Source of the DNA: Azolla caroliniana
Taxonomy: Eukaryota > Polypodiophyta
Direction: 5' to 3'
Length of the DNA stretch: 64,000 nucleotides
NCBI GenBank assembly: GCA_043228905.1
Contig: JBHGNT010000012.1
Span: 11,532,001 to 11,596,000 of the forward strand
Shown: piece by piece, positions 38,961-50,336 of the stretch
How positions within the stretch are numbered: position 1 is the stretch's first letter
How the letters are laid out: every line of letters starts with the position of its first letter
Notes under the pieces: model-generated
Seen by the model: only the letters and a program-made list of their open reading frames with translations
Database searches by the model: none
What the model was told of the DNA's origin: nothing
Position numbers and translations under genes: made by a program

Positions 38961-39944
38961 TCAGTAGCCGCTATTTGGCCATTGTTCCATTCTTTGTCCT
39001 TCTCTCTTCTTCTTCTTCTATTTGTTGTTGATGATGATATTTGTGGATGATGATGATGATACACAGGGAGTGGGGAAAAATCATTGAATAATCGAATTAA
39101 TATGGCAAATTCCCATTGGCTTGGATCAAAATCTATGGTTTAATACCAAAAGAAATTGCATATGAGTATGTATAAATATATAATGGGACTCGATTCTGCC
39201 TCTAAAGGTTTTGCACCATCAGACCTATCTGTATATTTGGGTAGCTTGAAATAAAAAAGGGTGAATTGGGAGGAGTAATTTCAGAGAACGGAAGATAGAG
39301 ATGAGTAGGGAGGCTACACATGTAGAAAGAGCTAAGAGAAGGTGGGGCCATTCCAATTAATTAGGTTAGTTATGGAGTAACTAGATTAGCGACTAGCAAT
39401 GTAGTCCTCATGGATTTGGATGTGCCGGATTACTCCATTTTATTTTATTTTAATTTTTCTTGATGATGTCGAGTATCTGCAGATGATCCTGAAATATCAA
39501 AGCAATCTAATAAGCTGAATTTAATCAAGATCCATTTAACAAGAAGCTTGGACCTTGAAGTTTAGAAAGTTTAGAATGACATAACATTCAAATTAAGTAA
39601 CAAAAGAATGATACTGAAACATAAACTGCATTGTCATGAAAAATGGATTTCAAAACAAAAAAGAGTTGCTTTAAATTTGTTTTAATCCCTCAATGCCACT
39701 ATGGCAATGTCATAATGGCCATCAACGCCACGTTATTGTGATCAAGGCTCTTGTTGATGAGATGTACACGATATGCCGATTTTCGTGTGCAACCCCCTTT
39801 CTTGGTGGGTCGGCTGTAGGGTGTGTTGATTTTCTTGCCAAAAGAGGTCGGCCGCAGGGTGTGCCAAGTGTTGATGGATGGGGGGTGGAGCCAAGAAGAA
39901 CTCCACCCCACCTCCCAAGGGGAAGAGAGTGTGAGGGGAAGAGA
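38961..39944. other. Spacer without recognisable gene
   Basis: AT-rich, with a (GAT)n run at 39027-39058. I see no coding similarity. A perfect nine-base hairpin, GGGGTGGAG/CTCCACCCC, lies at about 39880-39908. Confidence 0.5.
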
Positions 39945-40206
39945 GAGGGACACAATTATTGAGAGGCAAAAACTATTACTATGATTCATGTTCCCTATGG
40001 TGGGGTTATATAGGTGCATTACATAAGGATCACAATCCAAGAACATCCAATGAGGCTTGTAGGTTAGTTACATAACCTTCTAAGTACCTAGACCCACTTT
40101 ACAACATTGCACACATTCATATAAATGTGCATGTGTTTACACATATTAATATACTCATTCTTACTCATGTGCACATTTGCACATACCCCTACAACATGAC
40201 TTTTAA
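39945..40206 (-). repeat. Unassigned repeat copy 2, LTR-like
   Basis: Fuller copy of the repeat at 19280-19392. A TATATA box near 40006 lies in an orientation consistent with a minus-strand promoter, and CCCTACAACA at about 40186-40195 would be a TGTTGTAGGG start on that strand. The pair shares sequence a few bases beyond this point, so the borders are uncertain. Confidence 0.45.
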
Positions 40207-40210
40207 TACC

Positions 40211-40336
40211 ACTCCAAAGAAATAACGAAGCTATTAGAAGAGTTCAAGGATGACCAACTAGAGTTCGCACTAGAGCTAGAAGCTTATGAAGCTGAACGAG
40301 TGTAGTTGGAGAAAGAGCACGAAGGAGGAAAGGAAC
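40211..40336 (+). pseudogene. Coiled-coil coding remnant
   Basis: One frame reads KEITKLLEEFKDDQLEFALELEAYEAERV, then a TAG, then LEKEHEGGKEL, which has a heptad-like charged pattern. It is cut at 40337 by the Copia-B LTR. It may be Gag of a Ty3-type element, related in composition to 41930-43050, but I cannot assign it. Confidence 0.35.
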
Positions 40337-40627
40337 TGTTGGGATCTTGGTCCCTCCGGATGGGATGATGAACGCCCGGTGAGAACCAGATGATGAGTAG
40401 CCGGCAAGGAAGACCCAGTGAGAACCGAATGTTGCAGGCCCGGTGAGAACCTCTCACTGGATGAAGGGACATATATGTAAACATGTTCCAGAGACCCCAC
40501 TAGGGCTATATTTGTAAATAGCCCGAAAGTCATATTAGTATAAATATGACCTAGGGCAAACAGTGTGCATCAATTGTTGTCACTATTTTGTATAGAGTTA
40601 TTGGTGTAACTGTTGTACAAAGAGTAG

Positions 40628-40673
<46 letters not shown>

Positions 40674-40914
40674 TCTCTATTGTAACCGCCACCAGGCGAA
40701 GATTGTGAGGGCGAGGTCGTTGCCTCTGTGTTCCCCTGTTGTATTCTCCTTGCATAGTGAGAGTTGGAGTTTGTGGACTCCCGTGGTTTTTCCCGTTTAG
40801 GGTTTTCCATGTTAACATCCTATGCATTCTCTTCTGTTTGTGTACTTACTTCCATTTCTCATCTTTCTGTGTTTGATTATCATTAAGTGATCTAAGTCTC
40901 GGTTGTGGCCGAAG
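40337..40914 (+). repeat. Copia-B LTR, 3' end missing
   Basis: It starts TGTTGGGATCTTGG and ends at TTGTGGCCGAAG, about 30 bases short of the LTR end seen at 8941. It carries degenerate CCGG(T/A)GAGAACC units at 40355-40460, a TATAAATA box at about 40541 and a (GA)n run at 40633-40668. No internal Copia-B sequence follows. Confidence 0.8.
40633..40668. repeat. (GA)n microsatellite
   Basis: An uninterrupted run of about 18 GA units in the R/U5 part of the Copia-B LTR. The equivalent stretch in Copia-B1 is only about 6 units (8650-8662), so it has expanded here. Confidence 0.9.
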
Positions 40915-41344
40915 ATTATTCCGCATATTCTCTTCAGGAACTAGATCACATTCAACTTCTCGACAGTGAATCAAGCGAACAATCCCAAGACATATCTGAT
41001 AACGCAGCCCCATACCCCCCCCCCCCCCCACTAACATCGCGCCAGCCAAGACCGTCAACGAACATCCAACTATCACTCTCTCAAACGTTGCCACCTTGCC
41101 ACAAGATGCAGAAGCCCACCACGACGAATCATCGCGATTGTTATCTTAGGCGATCCCACACAACAAAGAGATCAGAGACGAAATAGTCGGGGAAACAATG
41201 ATAGCGACGAAGCTGATAACACATATTGCGACCTCACCAAACGCCCCCACCATTGGCAAAAACTAGTCGGCTCAAATGAGCTGAACATTTTACACATTTT
41301 GGACGATGCCTAGTCGGCAAACGAGGTTCAACCGTGCAAGGCAC
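40915..41344 (+). pseudogene. Ty3-A2 C-terminal polyprotein remnant
   Basis: The frame at 40905-41186 is Ser/Pro/Gln-rich and includes a 15-C run (41015-41029) read as PPPPP. A stretch reading LNILHILDDA, then a stop, at 41282-41310 matches ILDILDEE at the end of Ty3-A1, followed in both by a CAAGG(T/C)ACTGTCCCAC stretch. This supports a Ty3-A relative, much decayed. Confidence 0.5.
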
Positions 41345-41715
41345 TGTCCCACAGGTGTGCCATGTGTTGGCTAGTCTAGAGGTCCCAAGTGTGAAAAGGC
41401 TAAAGGACAATTACGGGATTGGTGGGGCCGGACAAGGAGTAACTAAATGGCACAAAATATTATTAGTAGTAGCGGTTCACGTTCTAAATGTTACCGCCCA
41501 TGCTTCGTATAAAAAGGGGCATGGGAAGAATGTAAAGGGTGATAAAAAATAATAGTGTATTAAGTCATGCATGCTAATAGAAATCTGATTTGCTTATACT
41601 TTTTCTCTATCTATGTGTCAAGAGTCTTATCTGTATTGAGCGTCTTTAAGTGATCTGTGTATCGTGCACATAACCAATCGGTTGTAGCTAGCTCGGATCC
41701 CAATCTCCACAATCT
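41345..41715 (+). repeat. Ty3-A2 3' LTR
   Basis: TGTCCCACAGGTGTGCCATGTG matches the Ty3-A1 LTR start closely. TATAAAAA is at 41508-41515. The right border is uncertain. CTCGGATCCCAATCTCC near 41700 may be near the end. Confidence 0.5.
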
Positions 41716-41929
41716 CCATAATCATACCCGTACGCATGTTAGGTTTTGGTAAGGCAGAGAACTTGTCTATACCATCATCTCCCTACCAAAAGACCTTGAT
41801 CCGGATACCAAAGGAATGAGTATCCAACACCATGTTACCATAAACTGGTAACATGAATGTAAGCCATAGCATAAAAATCCTTTCATAAATACTCTCTTAT
41901 TGTGATGATACTTTCTTCATTCATTTTAT

Positions 41930-43050
41930 AAAAGTGACCTCCGGTCTTTTCCCTATTCTCTACATCGGCACAGAATACTTGCAGTTCTACTGCTTGCTCC
42001 GACCATTCCTTCCATATCGTAGCAGAACATTCCTCAAGTTTTTCCCTCATTCATTTATGTTGGTTGTCTATAGTCATCCGGATTCTTTTTATATGCATCT
42101 CAACCTTCTCTTCCATGGCCTGCTTCTCCTACTTCAACTGCTTAATCTGCATTGCCATTAATGTCGTTATCTGAGCCTGATAAGTGGTTTGTACTCTTTC
42201 CGGCACTACTGTAGATTGTCCCAGCATCCAGTCTTGGTCCTCTAGCAACTTAGCCTTCTCCTTCTCCGCCTTTTCTCTCATCTTCACCTTTGTTTCTTCA
42301 AATATTTTTTCCTACAACATCAGGGATTCAGCCTTGTCCTTCACTTTTTCTTGTGCCTCTTTGAGCCTTTCCCATTGCCGGTCGTACTCCTTTTCCAACT
42401 CCTTGTGATCTCGATAGAGTTTCTCAAAATAAGCTTTCTTGTCCTTCAGGAATCGGTTATTCTGTGCACACAACTTGTCATCCCGTTCCTTCTATTGGTA
42501 GAGTTCTTCCTTCAGCCTTTCAATTTCTATTTCCACCATTATTTTTAGTTTCTCTTTTTCCTAATGAATTGTCGCCTCTCTTCCTTCCACCAGTCCACAT
42601 TTCCTTGGACCCAACATAGTCCTTCCTCTATGTTTTGTTTCTCTGCTTCGGCTACTCACCGTAATTGTTTTTCTTTCTCAATCACGGCTGATTGTGCGAC
42701 TTTGTCTTCTTTTAAGCTTTCTATCTCCTTCTCCCCTTGCTCTACCTGTTTGACTGGTGCATTCTCCACACCGGGTACTTCTCTCCGTGGCCCATCCTCA
42801 CCTCTTGTACCTTGTCGGTGGTCCTCTCTTGACCTTTTTCTGCCTGTAATGCCAATAACTCGTTGGCTTGCTTTAACTCCTGCTCTAGTTCTTTAATTCG
42901 ACCCTTGGCCTCCATCAATTTCTTGGCCATATCGTCTGTCTTATCTTTCTCTGCTTGCCGCATCATTGTGAACGTATCCAATGGCGATGTCATCGTTAAT
43001 CTGGCCTGAATGTCTTCATGTTTTGGTATGATGTCCCATTCCTTTTGCTC
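41930..43050 (-). pseudogene. Decayed coiled-coil protein, possibly Ty3 gag
   Basis: Read downward from 43000, a frame opens MTSPLDTFTMMRQAEKDK and has heptad-rich KGRIKELEQELKQANELLALQ, ending at 42742. In later frames IEIERLKEELYQ, LYRDHKELEKEYDRQWERLKEAQ and KMREKAEKEKAKLLEDQ continue the pattern to about 42180, and weaker pieces reach 41930. Stops and shifts are frequent. The long coiled coil resembles N-terminal Gag regions of some plant Ty3 elements, but this is inference from composition. It lies beside the Chromo-2 LTR without being part of it. Confidence 0.45.
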
Positions 43051-43056
43051 AGCTAC

Positions 43057-43467
43057 TGTTAGAGCTAGATCCTAATGTAAGCATGAGATGAGGATATAAT
43101 AGATAGAAAAATAAGAGACGAGAGAGAAAGAAGGGTGTCGATCCACCGGACCACGCTTCAGCAAAGGGATCAAGACAAACTCGAGCCTTGATCGGCGTCC
43201 CATACCACCGTAGTGCACTCGCTACAAGAGTTTGATCCACCACAAGGACAAAGTCTCGACGTAGTCAAGAGATGTCAAGTAAGGGTAGCTAGATCTAAGG
43301 CCCCCAGGCAAGTTCACACATGGCCCTAATGGGTTGTCTTAATCCGAAGGATTAAAGGTAATACTTCCCTTCTTTACACTCTCGTTTATCCCTCAGACTT
43401 TGTCCACGTGTATAGAATACCATGGTACAATCTTACCACAGGATATTATATGGTCATGCCCGTAACA
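43057..43467 (-). repeat. Chromo-2 3' LTR (411 bp)
   Basis: Shorter than the 452/455-bp LTRs of Chromo-1 because of internal deletions near 43210-43290. It keeps the terminal CA (TGTTAGAG on the plus strand) that Chromo-1 has lost. Confidence 0.85.
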
Positions 43468-45708
43468 TACGCCCCCCCCCCTCTTTAAAACATTGCATTC
43501 TTGCAATGAAAAGTTAGGGAAGTTAGTTTTTAGAGGGTTTTCTCGTTCCCATTTAGTATCTTGTATGGACTTATCCATGCATTTAATTTAAAATTCTCGA
43601 ATTATTTTAGAGCGCAAATTTTTCGTTTTATAATCAAGAATTCTCTCTAGTACATGTGGTTTAGAAGATAATTCTTCAAAAATAACCAGAGTTTCAGTTG
43701 TGAGTGTATTGTCGCTAGAACCAAGAAGTTCTTTTCGACGACTTACATGAAAAACTAGATGGATTTCAATGCCATTAGGAAGAGTGAGACGATAGGGTCA
43801 TGAACCAATGCGTTTGAGGACTGTAAAAGGTCCACAAAACCATGGGGCTTAACTTAGTGCACTTACCCATAAACAATGTCTTAGAATTGTGAGGTACATG
43901 TAAAAATACCTTCTTCTAGGGTTGAATACACGAGGTTGCCTATTATGATTGGCATAAAAACACACTCTATCTTGAGTTGTTTTTATATTATCTCGTGCAA
44001 TATGAAGCATATCTTGCATATCTCGAAGAAAGTTTTGCGTACTTCGCAACTCATCATGATGTCGTGGTTGAAAACCATACATCAACATAAAAGGACTATA
44101 TCCTGTCGATGTATTCTTGGAGCTGTTATAAACAAACTCCAAAATTGGGAGATAACGTTCCCATTTTGTTGCTTTTGCACCAACGTATGCTCGAAGCATG
44201 CCCTCAATAATTTGATTTACTTGTTCTGTTTTTCCATCGAGGATGATCCATGGAGCTCATGCTCAATGTAGTTTCTTAAAGACTTGCGTCCAAAGTCGCT
44301 AGTAAAATTTGGATCTTGATCACTCAAAAAATCTATCGGTAACCCAAAAAAACGAAATAACTCATCAATGAGTTGGTAAGCCAATTCTAGAGCTATTATC
44401 GTGGTTTTAGTAGCAATAAATCTGGCCATTTTAGTTAGTCTATCAACCACAACCCAAATGGCATACAGTAAAATCCATGGATATACTTTCCCACTTATTG
44501 TTAGGAATTTCCAAGGGATGTAAAAGTCCAGTGGCTTTAAGTCACTTGACCTTGTTAACCTTTTAGTCATATATCTATGTATGTCAGGACACATCTTAGG
44601 CTAGTAAAATTTAGTGGAGATGACAACAAATGTGCGATGCATTCCAGGGTGCCCTGTTGAGGCAAATGTGGAACACAAAATTTCCCATTATAGTAGAACA
44701 GGCCCTTAACAATGTGGAAGGATTCATTCGAGGATGTGGTGATGTCTGTTCCAGACTCAACTCTTGCCCGTATTTCGAATGATCGAACTTCTCGAATATT
44801 CCGAAGAGTGGGCCAAATTTGGACTTTCTCGATGAGAGACAGGTCAATTTGAACTCCTCGTTCGGTAATGTGATGTTCAAGATAAGTAATTGATATTTTG
44901 AAGAACTCACATTTTGAGATCATTGCGTAGAATTGCTTGTCGCGCAATGTTTGTAAAACAAACTGGACATGTTTAACATGTTCTTCTAATGCACAACTAT
45001 AAACTAGAATATCATCCAAGAAAATAATGACAAATTTTCTAAGTTGTTCTCAGAAAATGTCATTCATTTGTTGTGGAAATGTGGCCGGAGCATTGGTCAA
45101 ACCGAAAGGCATGACCAAAAACTCATAATGGCCTAACGCATACAAAATGCCATTTTATGAATATCTTCCTTACGAATTAGATGGTAGCCCGTACAGAGAT
45201 CACGTTTTGTAAAATATAGAGCTCCCTAGAGATGGTCAATTAGATTGTCATCCCGAGGCAATGGATATGAATTCTTGATCGTCACTTTATTCAAGTGTTG
45301 GTAATTAATACACATACACCATGTGCCCTCTTTCTTTTTTACCAAGAGAACAGGTGCACCCCATGGAGATTTACTATAATGTATATAACCGATTCGTAAA
45401 TACTCCTTGAGTTGGTTAAATACCTCATCCTCTTTGGATCGACTTAACATACAGAGCTATACTTATTGGTGCAATGCCAAGTACAATATCTATACAATGG
45501 TCTATATTCTGTTTAGGAGGTAACCCATGCGGTAATTCACTCGGAAAAACATCACGAAAATCATTTAACATTTCATCGAGTTGTTGTTGTTCAAAATATG
45601 ATAAATGACTCGCGACACTATTGATATTATAAACGTGAAAGTTCAGATCAAGTACACATTAAAATAAAGAAGAACAAGACAACTCGGATATTGATGGAGA
45701 GGAAACAA
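43468..45708 (-). pseudogene. Chromo-2 RT, integrase and chromodomain remnants
   Basis: Read downward: RT pieces ([16 protein letters not shown] at about 45290; [12 protein letters not shown] at about 45010), then a direct join from REVRSFEIRARVESGTD, which skips RNase H present in Chromo-1. The integrase follows (VVDRLTKMARFIATKT, then WERYLPILEFVYNSSKN). The chromodomain end is MDKSIQDTKWERENPLKTNFPNF at about 43575-43500. Many frame breaks. RNase H is deleted and the integrase Glu region is scrambled. Confidence 0.8.
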
Positions 45709-46069
45709 CCCGGATCGGAAGAGGAGCACGAGTCGAAGAAAAGGGAGAACTGAATCGGTTGATACCAACTCAGCCGAGGCCAAAAAATCAAACCGATTGT
45801 TCGATTTGATCGTCGACAAAAATCGAATCCAAATCAATTGGACTATTAGCCAACTTTATCGAAGCCGACTCGGGGCTATATCTGTAAATAGAGTTAATGT
45901 GCCCTTGTGGGCTATATTTGTAAATAGCCCTGAATGTTGTATAAGTATAAATACATGTAGGGAAATCATTATGATTGTTGTATAGTTGTTGAATAGTTAC
46001 TGTTGGTAGTTACCTCTGTAACTAAGAGAGAGAGTGAGAGTGGTAACTCTATAGCCATCTGTCAGACGA
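45709..46069 (+). repeat. LTR-like sequence resembling Copia-B U3/R
   Basis: GGGCTATATTTGTAAATAGCCC and GTATAAGTATAAATACATG (TATA at about 45943) correspond to the Copia-B LTR near 8527-8571 and 40503-40550. A GA-rich stretch follows at 46025. It lies directly upstream of Copia-C-type gag, so it may be the LTR of a mixed or recombinant element. The rest is diverged. Confidence 0.4.
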
Positions 46070-47560
46070 AGAGTTATGTCGGCGATCAACTGTTGAGCCA
46101 TATCCGGGACGCCAAAACGACGAAGGAAGCTTGGGGAAACCTGAAGATCTTCACCGCAAGCACCACGGCCCGGAAGCTGCAACCGACAAGAGTTGAGCGA
46201 TGTCCGACAGAAGGACATGTCGATGGCTGACTATACATCCCAGATCAAAGACATCTACGACTCACTTGCCTCTATCAACATAATCATCGAGGAAGATGAG
46301 ATAGTGTAGGTTTGTCTTGGGGGCCTAGTGGGTCTGTACAAGGGAGAATACGCCCTCGTTTTTTGACTTACAGTCAATGCTCCTAGTAGAGGAGAACCAC
46401 GCAGGTGCATCAACGAGCACACACACTGACAGCAAGATGTTGTACACAGAGGCGGATAGGCTCTGTGGTCGTGGCAGATGAGGCGGATCGGCACACGGTG
46501 GAAGCAGCTGATAAGCGCAGAATCGGAGGCACAAGGATGGTGCCGAGAACAGTTCTGAACCCTCCACAAGTAGTGGGAGTCATTGCGGTGCCGAGAATCG
46601 ACAATAGAAGACCGCAACGGAATGTTGGTACTACGGTCAGAAGGGCCACAAAGAGAGTGAGTGCTGGAAAAAACACGCCGATTCGAACAAATCTGGATCC
46701 AGCAAGGCCGGACGGGGAAGCCGACAAAGTTCGCACTACACGGAAGTTACAGAAGGATCCAGTTCCAAAAATGGATCGGGCCCAACCTATGTGATGAAAC
46801 ACAAGGCTAACACAATGAAGACAAACACCTCGAAACCGAGCGAGGTATGGTATGTTGATTCCGGAGCATCAAACCATATGAGAATCCATGCTGAGTGGTT
46901 TTCTTATTTAGAAAAACCAGAACAACCAGGGGTGGTCGAAATCGAAGAAGAGGGCAAAGTCATCGCACAAGGGTGCCTAGATGGGAGGATGTTTATCCTC
47001 AAGACAAATGATGTTGGCACCGCTATGTTTGCAAAAGGTCAAAAGGTTGAATCGGACATCAACCTGTGGTACAAGTGGATCGACCACATCAATTTCCAGA
47101 AGCTTCAAGAGATGTAGTCGAAACACGTGGTTTTCAGATTGCCAAAGTTCATTGGCCAGAAAGGCCAAATCTATGAAGCGTACCAGCTTTGGAAGCAGCA
47201 TAGGCTTCCATTCCCCAATGAGAAGAATAAGAGCAGGAATCGACTTGATCTCATCCATTCGGATGTGTGGGAACCCGTATAAAATGTGAGCATCGGTGGG
47301 AGTCGGTATTTCGTCTCCTTCATTGACGATTTCACCTAACACACTTGGATCTATCTAATCGAGAAAAAAAGCGAAGTCTTCTCGTGTTTCCAAGATTTGA
47401 AGAACTTTGTCGAATGCAAGACCGGAAGGAAGATCAAGTGTCTGAGATGAGATAGCAGAAAAGAGTATTTTTCCAACTAGTTCACGAGCTATCTGTAGAC
47501 GAAGGGAATTTGACGGGAGTTCTCTTGCAGATACACACCGGAGCCAAACGGCGTGGCCGA
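46070..47560 (+). pseudogene. Copia-C3 gag, protease and integrase remnant
   Basis: It begins inside gag at SYVGDQLLSHIRDAKTTKEAW, so the N-terminus is missing. The knuckle region (CWYYGQKGHKESEC, about 46626) again has Tyr for the second Cys, as in Copia-C1. The protease active site is WYVDSGASNHM (46848). The integrase has LIHSDVWEPV, then DSRKEYFS, where the second catalytic Asp block is preceded by a stop, and ends YTPEPNGVAE at about 47560, where foreign sequence starts. Internal deletion removes the segment between QPGVVEI and EEEGKVIAQG. Multiple stops. Confidence 0.78.
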
Positions 47561-47670
47561 GCGTTGGAACAGGGAACCAAGGGGATGGTTCACGCACAAA
47601 GAAAAGGGGAAGACGAAAATCCCAGAGTACGACATTGGTCGAGCCGAGTTGTTGGCCGTTGGCGGCCAAG

Positions 47671-47836
47671 TATGTAAGAGGAAGGGGCGAGCCGGTTTCC
47701 AGATATATAATAATATTATGAGTTACATAAATCGTTCTGGATCTGGATCGGCATACCTATTCCAGATCCGTCTGTTCCTATAACTAATAATATTATTATA
47801 TTTCCGGAAACCGGCTCACCCCTTCCTCATTACATA
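47671..47836. mobile_element. Small fold-back element (MITE-like)
   Basis: 166 bp that is nearly palindromic. TATGTAAGAGGAAGGGGCG at the left pairs with CCCCTTCCTCATTACATA at the right, and the GAGCCGGTTTCC/GGAAACCGGCTC and ATAATAATATTA segments pair too. A second short inverted repeat (CTGGATCTGG/CCAGATCC) is in the centre. A TA duplication is possible (47671-47672 and 47835-47836). No coding capacity. It sits at the right breakpoint of Copia-C3 integrase sequence. Confidence 0.65.
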
Positions 47837-47894
47837 TTACTTTTTGGCAACCCCCCTTTGAAGTTGAAGTAAAAGACTAATACGCGGCAAAGCC

Positions 47895-48611
47895 ATGGGA
47901 ACAACGAAATGTGCAAGAAATCAAATCGATGATGTGCGAGAAATGGTGATGGTGATTGGAAGAGGTCGAGGAATGCCACACGGTGATGTTGTGCGAGAGG
48001 ACGTCGTAGAAGGATATACAATGGACATATGTGCAAGTGTGCGGTTAGGGACATCGTGGTTCGAGAGACAACCAAAAAGACAAAGACAAACAATGACATG
48101 GCCAGACGAACAACGTTGGAGAAGGAGCGGCAAAGAAACTTCGGATACAAGTAGCACAGGAACCGGTGCATGTAGGACCGGAAAGAGAAGTGCTGAGAAT
48201 GCACAGGAAGTGCTGAGAATGCACAGGAGATGGTTCCAGAAGAAGTGGCGCAGAGACAACCAGAACCGGAACCAGAGTTGGTTAACAAGAATGGCCAACA
48301 TAGATAGAGAAGGAGACGTTGACACAAACCAGACATTGACGGCCAGAAAAACAGACAACGCCAGAAAGACATGGCTAGAGGCACCAGATATGGACGACCG
48401 GATAGACACTATTGAAACAGGACGAGGCAACCATACAAGCTGGACCGCACAGGCACGGAGAGAGGGGAATGGACGGGCCAAAAGGACGCATACCGACTCA
48501 AGCGACACGGCCGAAAAGCAACTAGAACGACAACCAGACAGTGGCCGGAAGGGGAAGATTAACCGGACAGTGGTTGGAGCAATCGAAGCGGCCAGAGAAA
48601 CGGACAGATGA
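47895..48611 (+). CDS. Unrecognised charged ORF
   Basis: 238 codons, rich in Arg, Asp, Gln and Thr, with no motif I recognise. A 20-bp tandem duplication (AGTGCTGAGAATGCACAGGA, twice, about 48191-48231) lies inside. Another plus frame has a Pro/Glu/Gln stretch (EEVAQRQPEPEPELV) like the tail of Ty3-type polyproteins, and the minus strand is also open, so the coding frame is not certain. It lies between Copia-C3 integrase and RT remnants and is probably part of an inserted, decayed element. Confidence 0.25.
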   Translation: MGTTKCARNQIDDVREMVMVIGRGRGMPHGDVVREDVVEGYTMDICASVRLGTSWFERQPKRQRQTMTWPDEQRWRRSGKETSDTSSTGTGACRTGKRSAENAQEVLRMHRRWFQKKWRRDNQNRNQSWLTRMANIDREGDVDTNQTLTARKTDNARKTWLEAPDMDDRIDTIETGRGNHTSWTAQARREGNGRAKRTHTDSSDTAEKQLERQPDSGRKGKINRTVVGAIEAARETDR

Positions 48612-48659
48612 CCAGGAAGAAGAACGGACACATGGCCGGAAGACAATGGTGGATTAAAT

Positions 48660-49193
48660 TGAGCCCCGCGTTCCTGGAATGCGAAAATCACGCAGCGACT
48701 GCGTCGGATGGGGTTTGCCATGTCAAAGTTTGACTCTTCACTGTTCATCCGGCAAGGTCGGCACAGGCCGGTAAGCATTTTGCTTTATGTTGATGATTTT
48801 ATCATCGTCGGTGCCGACCTGGACGAAATTGACCTCATCGATTTCAAACTCGCGCCATCGTTCAAAATAAAGGATCTCGAGGGCCTTCATTACTTCCTCG
48901 GGATCGAAGTGATCCGCACCCCAGAAGGCATACTGATCATTAAACGCCACTATGTGTTGAGTATGCTCTTCAAATTTAGTATGACGGAATGCAAATCCAT
49001 CTCGACTCCTCTGGGCCGAAATGTGAAGCTTCGCCCTGACTCCGGAACGGCATATGCCGAAAAGGTTCAGACAAATAGTCGGAACCCTTATCTATCTTTA
49101 GTGTGCATACTGAATAATCAGGTATGTTAGCGGCACTAAGGACAAGGGATCGTTGTATCGGACCAGTGTAGCCGGACAACTTGTCAGCTACAC
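48660..49193 (+). pseudogene. Copia-C3 RT remnant
   Basis: It starts at the APRSWNAKITQRL block and contains FAMSKFDSSLFIRQG, the catalytic YVDD (48788), LHYFLGIEVIRTPEG and the STPLGRNVKLRPDSG block, then loses frame. It ends near QLVSYT at about 49193, in RNase H, where the RT of a second element begins. It is more diverged from Copia-C1 than the neighbouring Copia-C4. Confidence 0.8.
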
Positions 49194-50336
49194 AAATGTT
49201 GATGCGTTCCTGCAAGGTGACCTTGAGGAACAGGTGTACATGGTACACCCCCCGGATTTCACTCTGGAACGAACTCCTCGGCAATATGTTGACTGAAGAA
49301 GTCCCTTTACGGACTGAAGCAAGCCTCGCGTGCCTAGAACGCGAAGATCACGCAACAACTGCGTCGGATGGGCTTCGTCACGTCAAGATCGGACTCTTCC
49401 CTATTCATCCGGAAAGGTCGACTCGGACCGGTTAGTATTTTGCTATATGTTGATGACTTGGTCATCACCGGCGCCGACCTAGGAGAAATCGACCGCGTGA
49501 AGATCCAGCTTGCGGCATCATTCGACATGAAGGATCTGGGGGACCTTCATTACTTCCTCGGGATCGAAGTGATCCGTACCCCCGAAGGCATATTGATCAG
49601 CCAACGTCATTACGTGCTGAGTATGCTCTTCAAATTCGGGATGGCCGACTGTAAGTCCGTCTCGACTCCTCTGGACAGAACCGTCAAGCTTCGTCCCGAT
49701 ACGGGAAAGGTATGTGACCCGACGAGGTTCCGACAAAATGTCGGAAGCCTGATATACTTGACCATCACCCGACGCGACCTCAGTTATCCTGTCGGAGTGA
49801 TCAATCAGTTCATGGCGCGACCTACCGAGGAGCACCTCCAGTGTGCGCAACGCATACTTCGGTATGTCAATGGCACTAAGGACCGGGGACTGCTATATCG
49901 GACCGGTGCAGCCGCGCAATTAGTCGGCTACACTGATGCTGATTGGGCTGGCAACGCCGCTGATCGCCGATCCACATCCGGATACACATTCTCCCTCGGG
50001 AGTGCCGCGATTGCGTGGAGCAGTAAGAAGCAGCCGACAGTTGCATTGTCGAGCACCGAAGCTGAGTACCGAGGAGCGGCCGTCACGACATGGGAAGCCA
50101 TATGGTTGAAGCGGCTACTTAGGGACCTGCAAGAGGAGGTGTCAGATCCGACAACGATCTACTACGACAACCTCAGCAGCATCCAGCTCATGAAAAACCC
50201 TGTTTTCCATGCACGGACCAAGCACATTTAGGTGCACTACCATTTCATCCGTGAGCATGTCCTTTCTGGTGAAGTCGAACTTTAGTACGTTCCAACGGAT
50301 CGGCAGACTGCCGACATCTTCACCAAGCCTCTTGGT
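49194..50336 (+). pseudogene. Copia-C4 RT and RNase H
   Basis: It begins inside RT (NVDAFLQGDLEEQVYM), so the N-terminal half is missing. The 287-codon frame from 49368 holds the YVDD motif, LHYFLGIEVIRTPEG and RNase H with [31 protein letters not shown] and YYDNLSSIQLMKN. A TAG at 50229-50231 precedes VHYHF and TDRQTADIFTKPLG in the same region. It is nearly identical in protein to Copia-C1 RT over the shared span. Confidence 0.88.

Larger units (their letters stand above)
43057..45708 (-). mobile_element. Chromo-2, decayed chromovirus, 5' half missing
   Basis: It has a 3' LTR at 43057-43467 (minus strand TGTTACGGGCATGACC...CTCTAACA) and pol sequence parallel to Chromo-1. It breaks off in the protease-RT spacer at about 45708 (Chromo-1 equivalent near 26200). 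The left flank is coiled-coil remnant and the right flank is LTR-like sequence. No target duplication can be tested because the 5' end is gone. Confidence 0.85.

Noticed and set aside
38647-39050. ORFs of 106 and 85 codons
   Set aside because: They read the GGCC minisatellite in two frames. Composition explains them.
42564-42896. 110-codon plus-strand ORF
   Set aside because: Antisense of the coiled-coil region on the minus strand. Ser/Phe/Cys-rich shadow.
47921-48778. 285-codon minus-strand ORF
   Set aside because: Its right end runs antisense through a clear Copia-C RT, so at least part of it is a shadow. The remainder has no recognisable motif.
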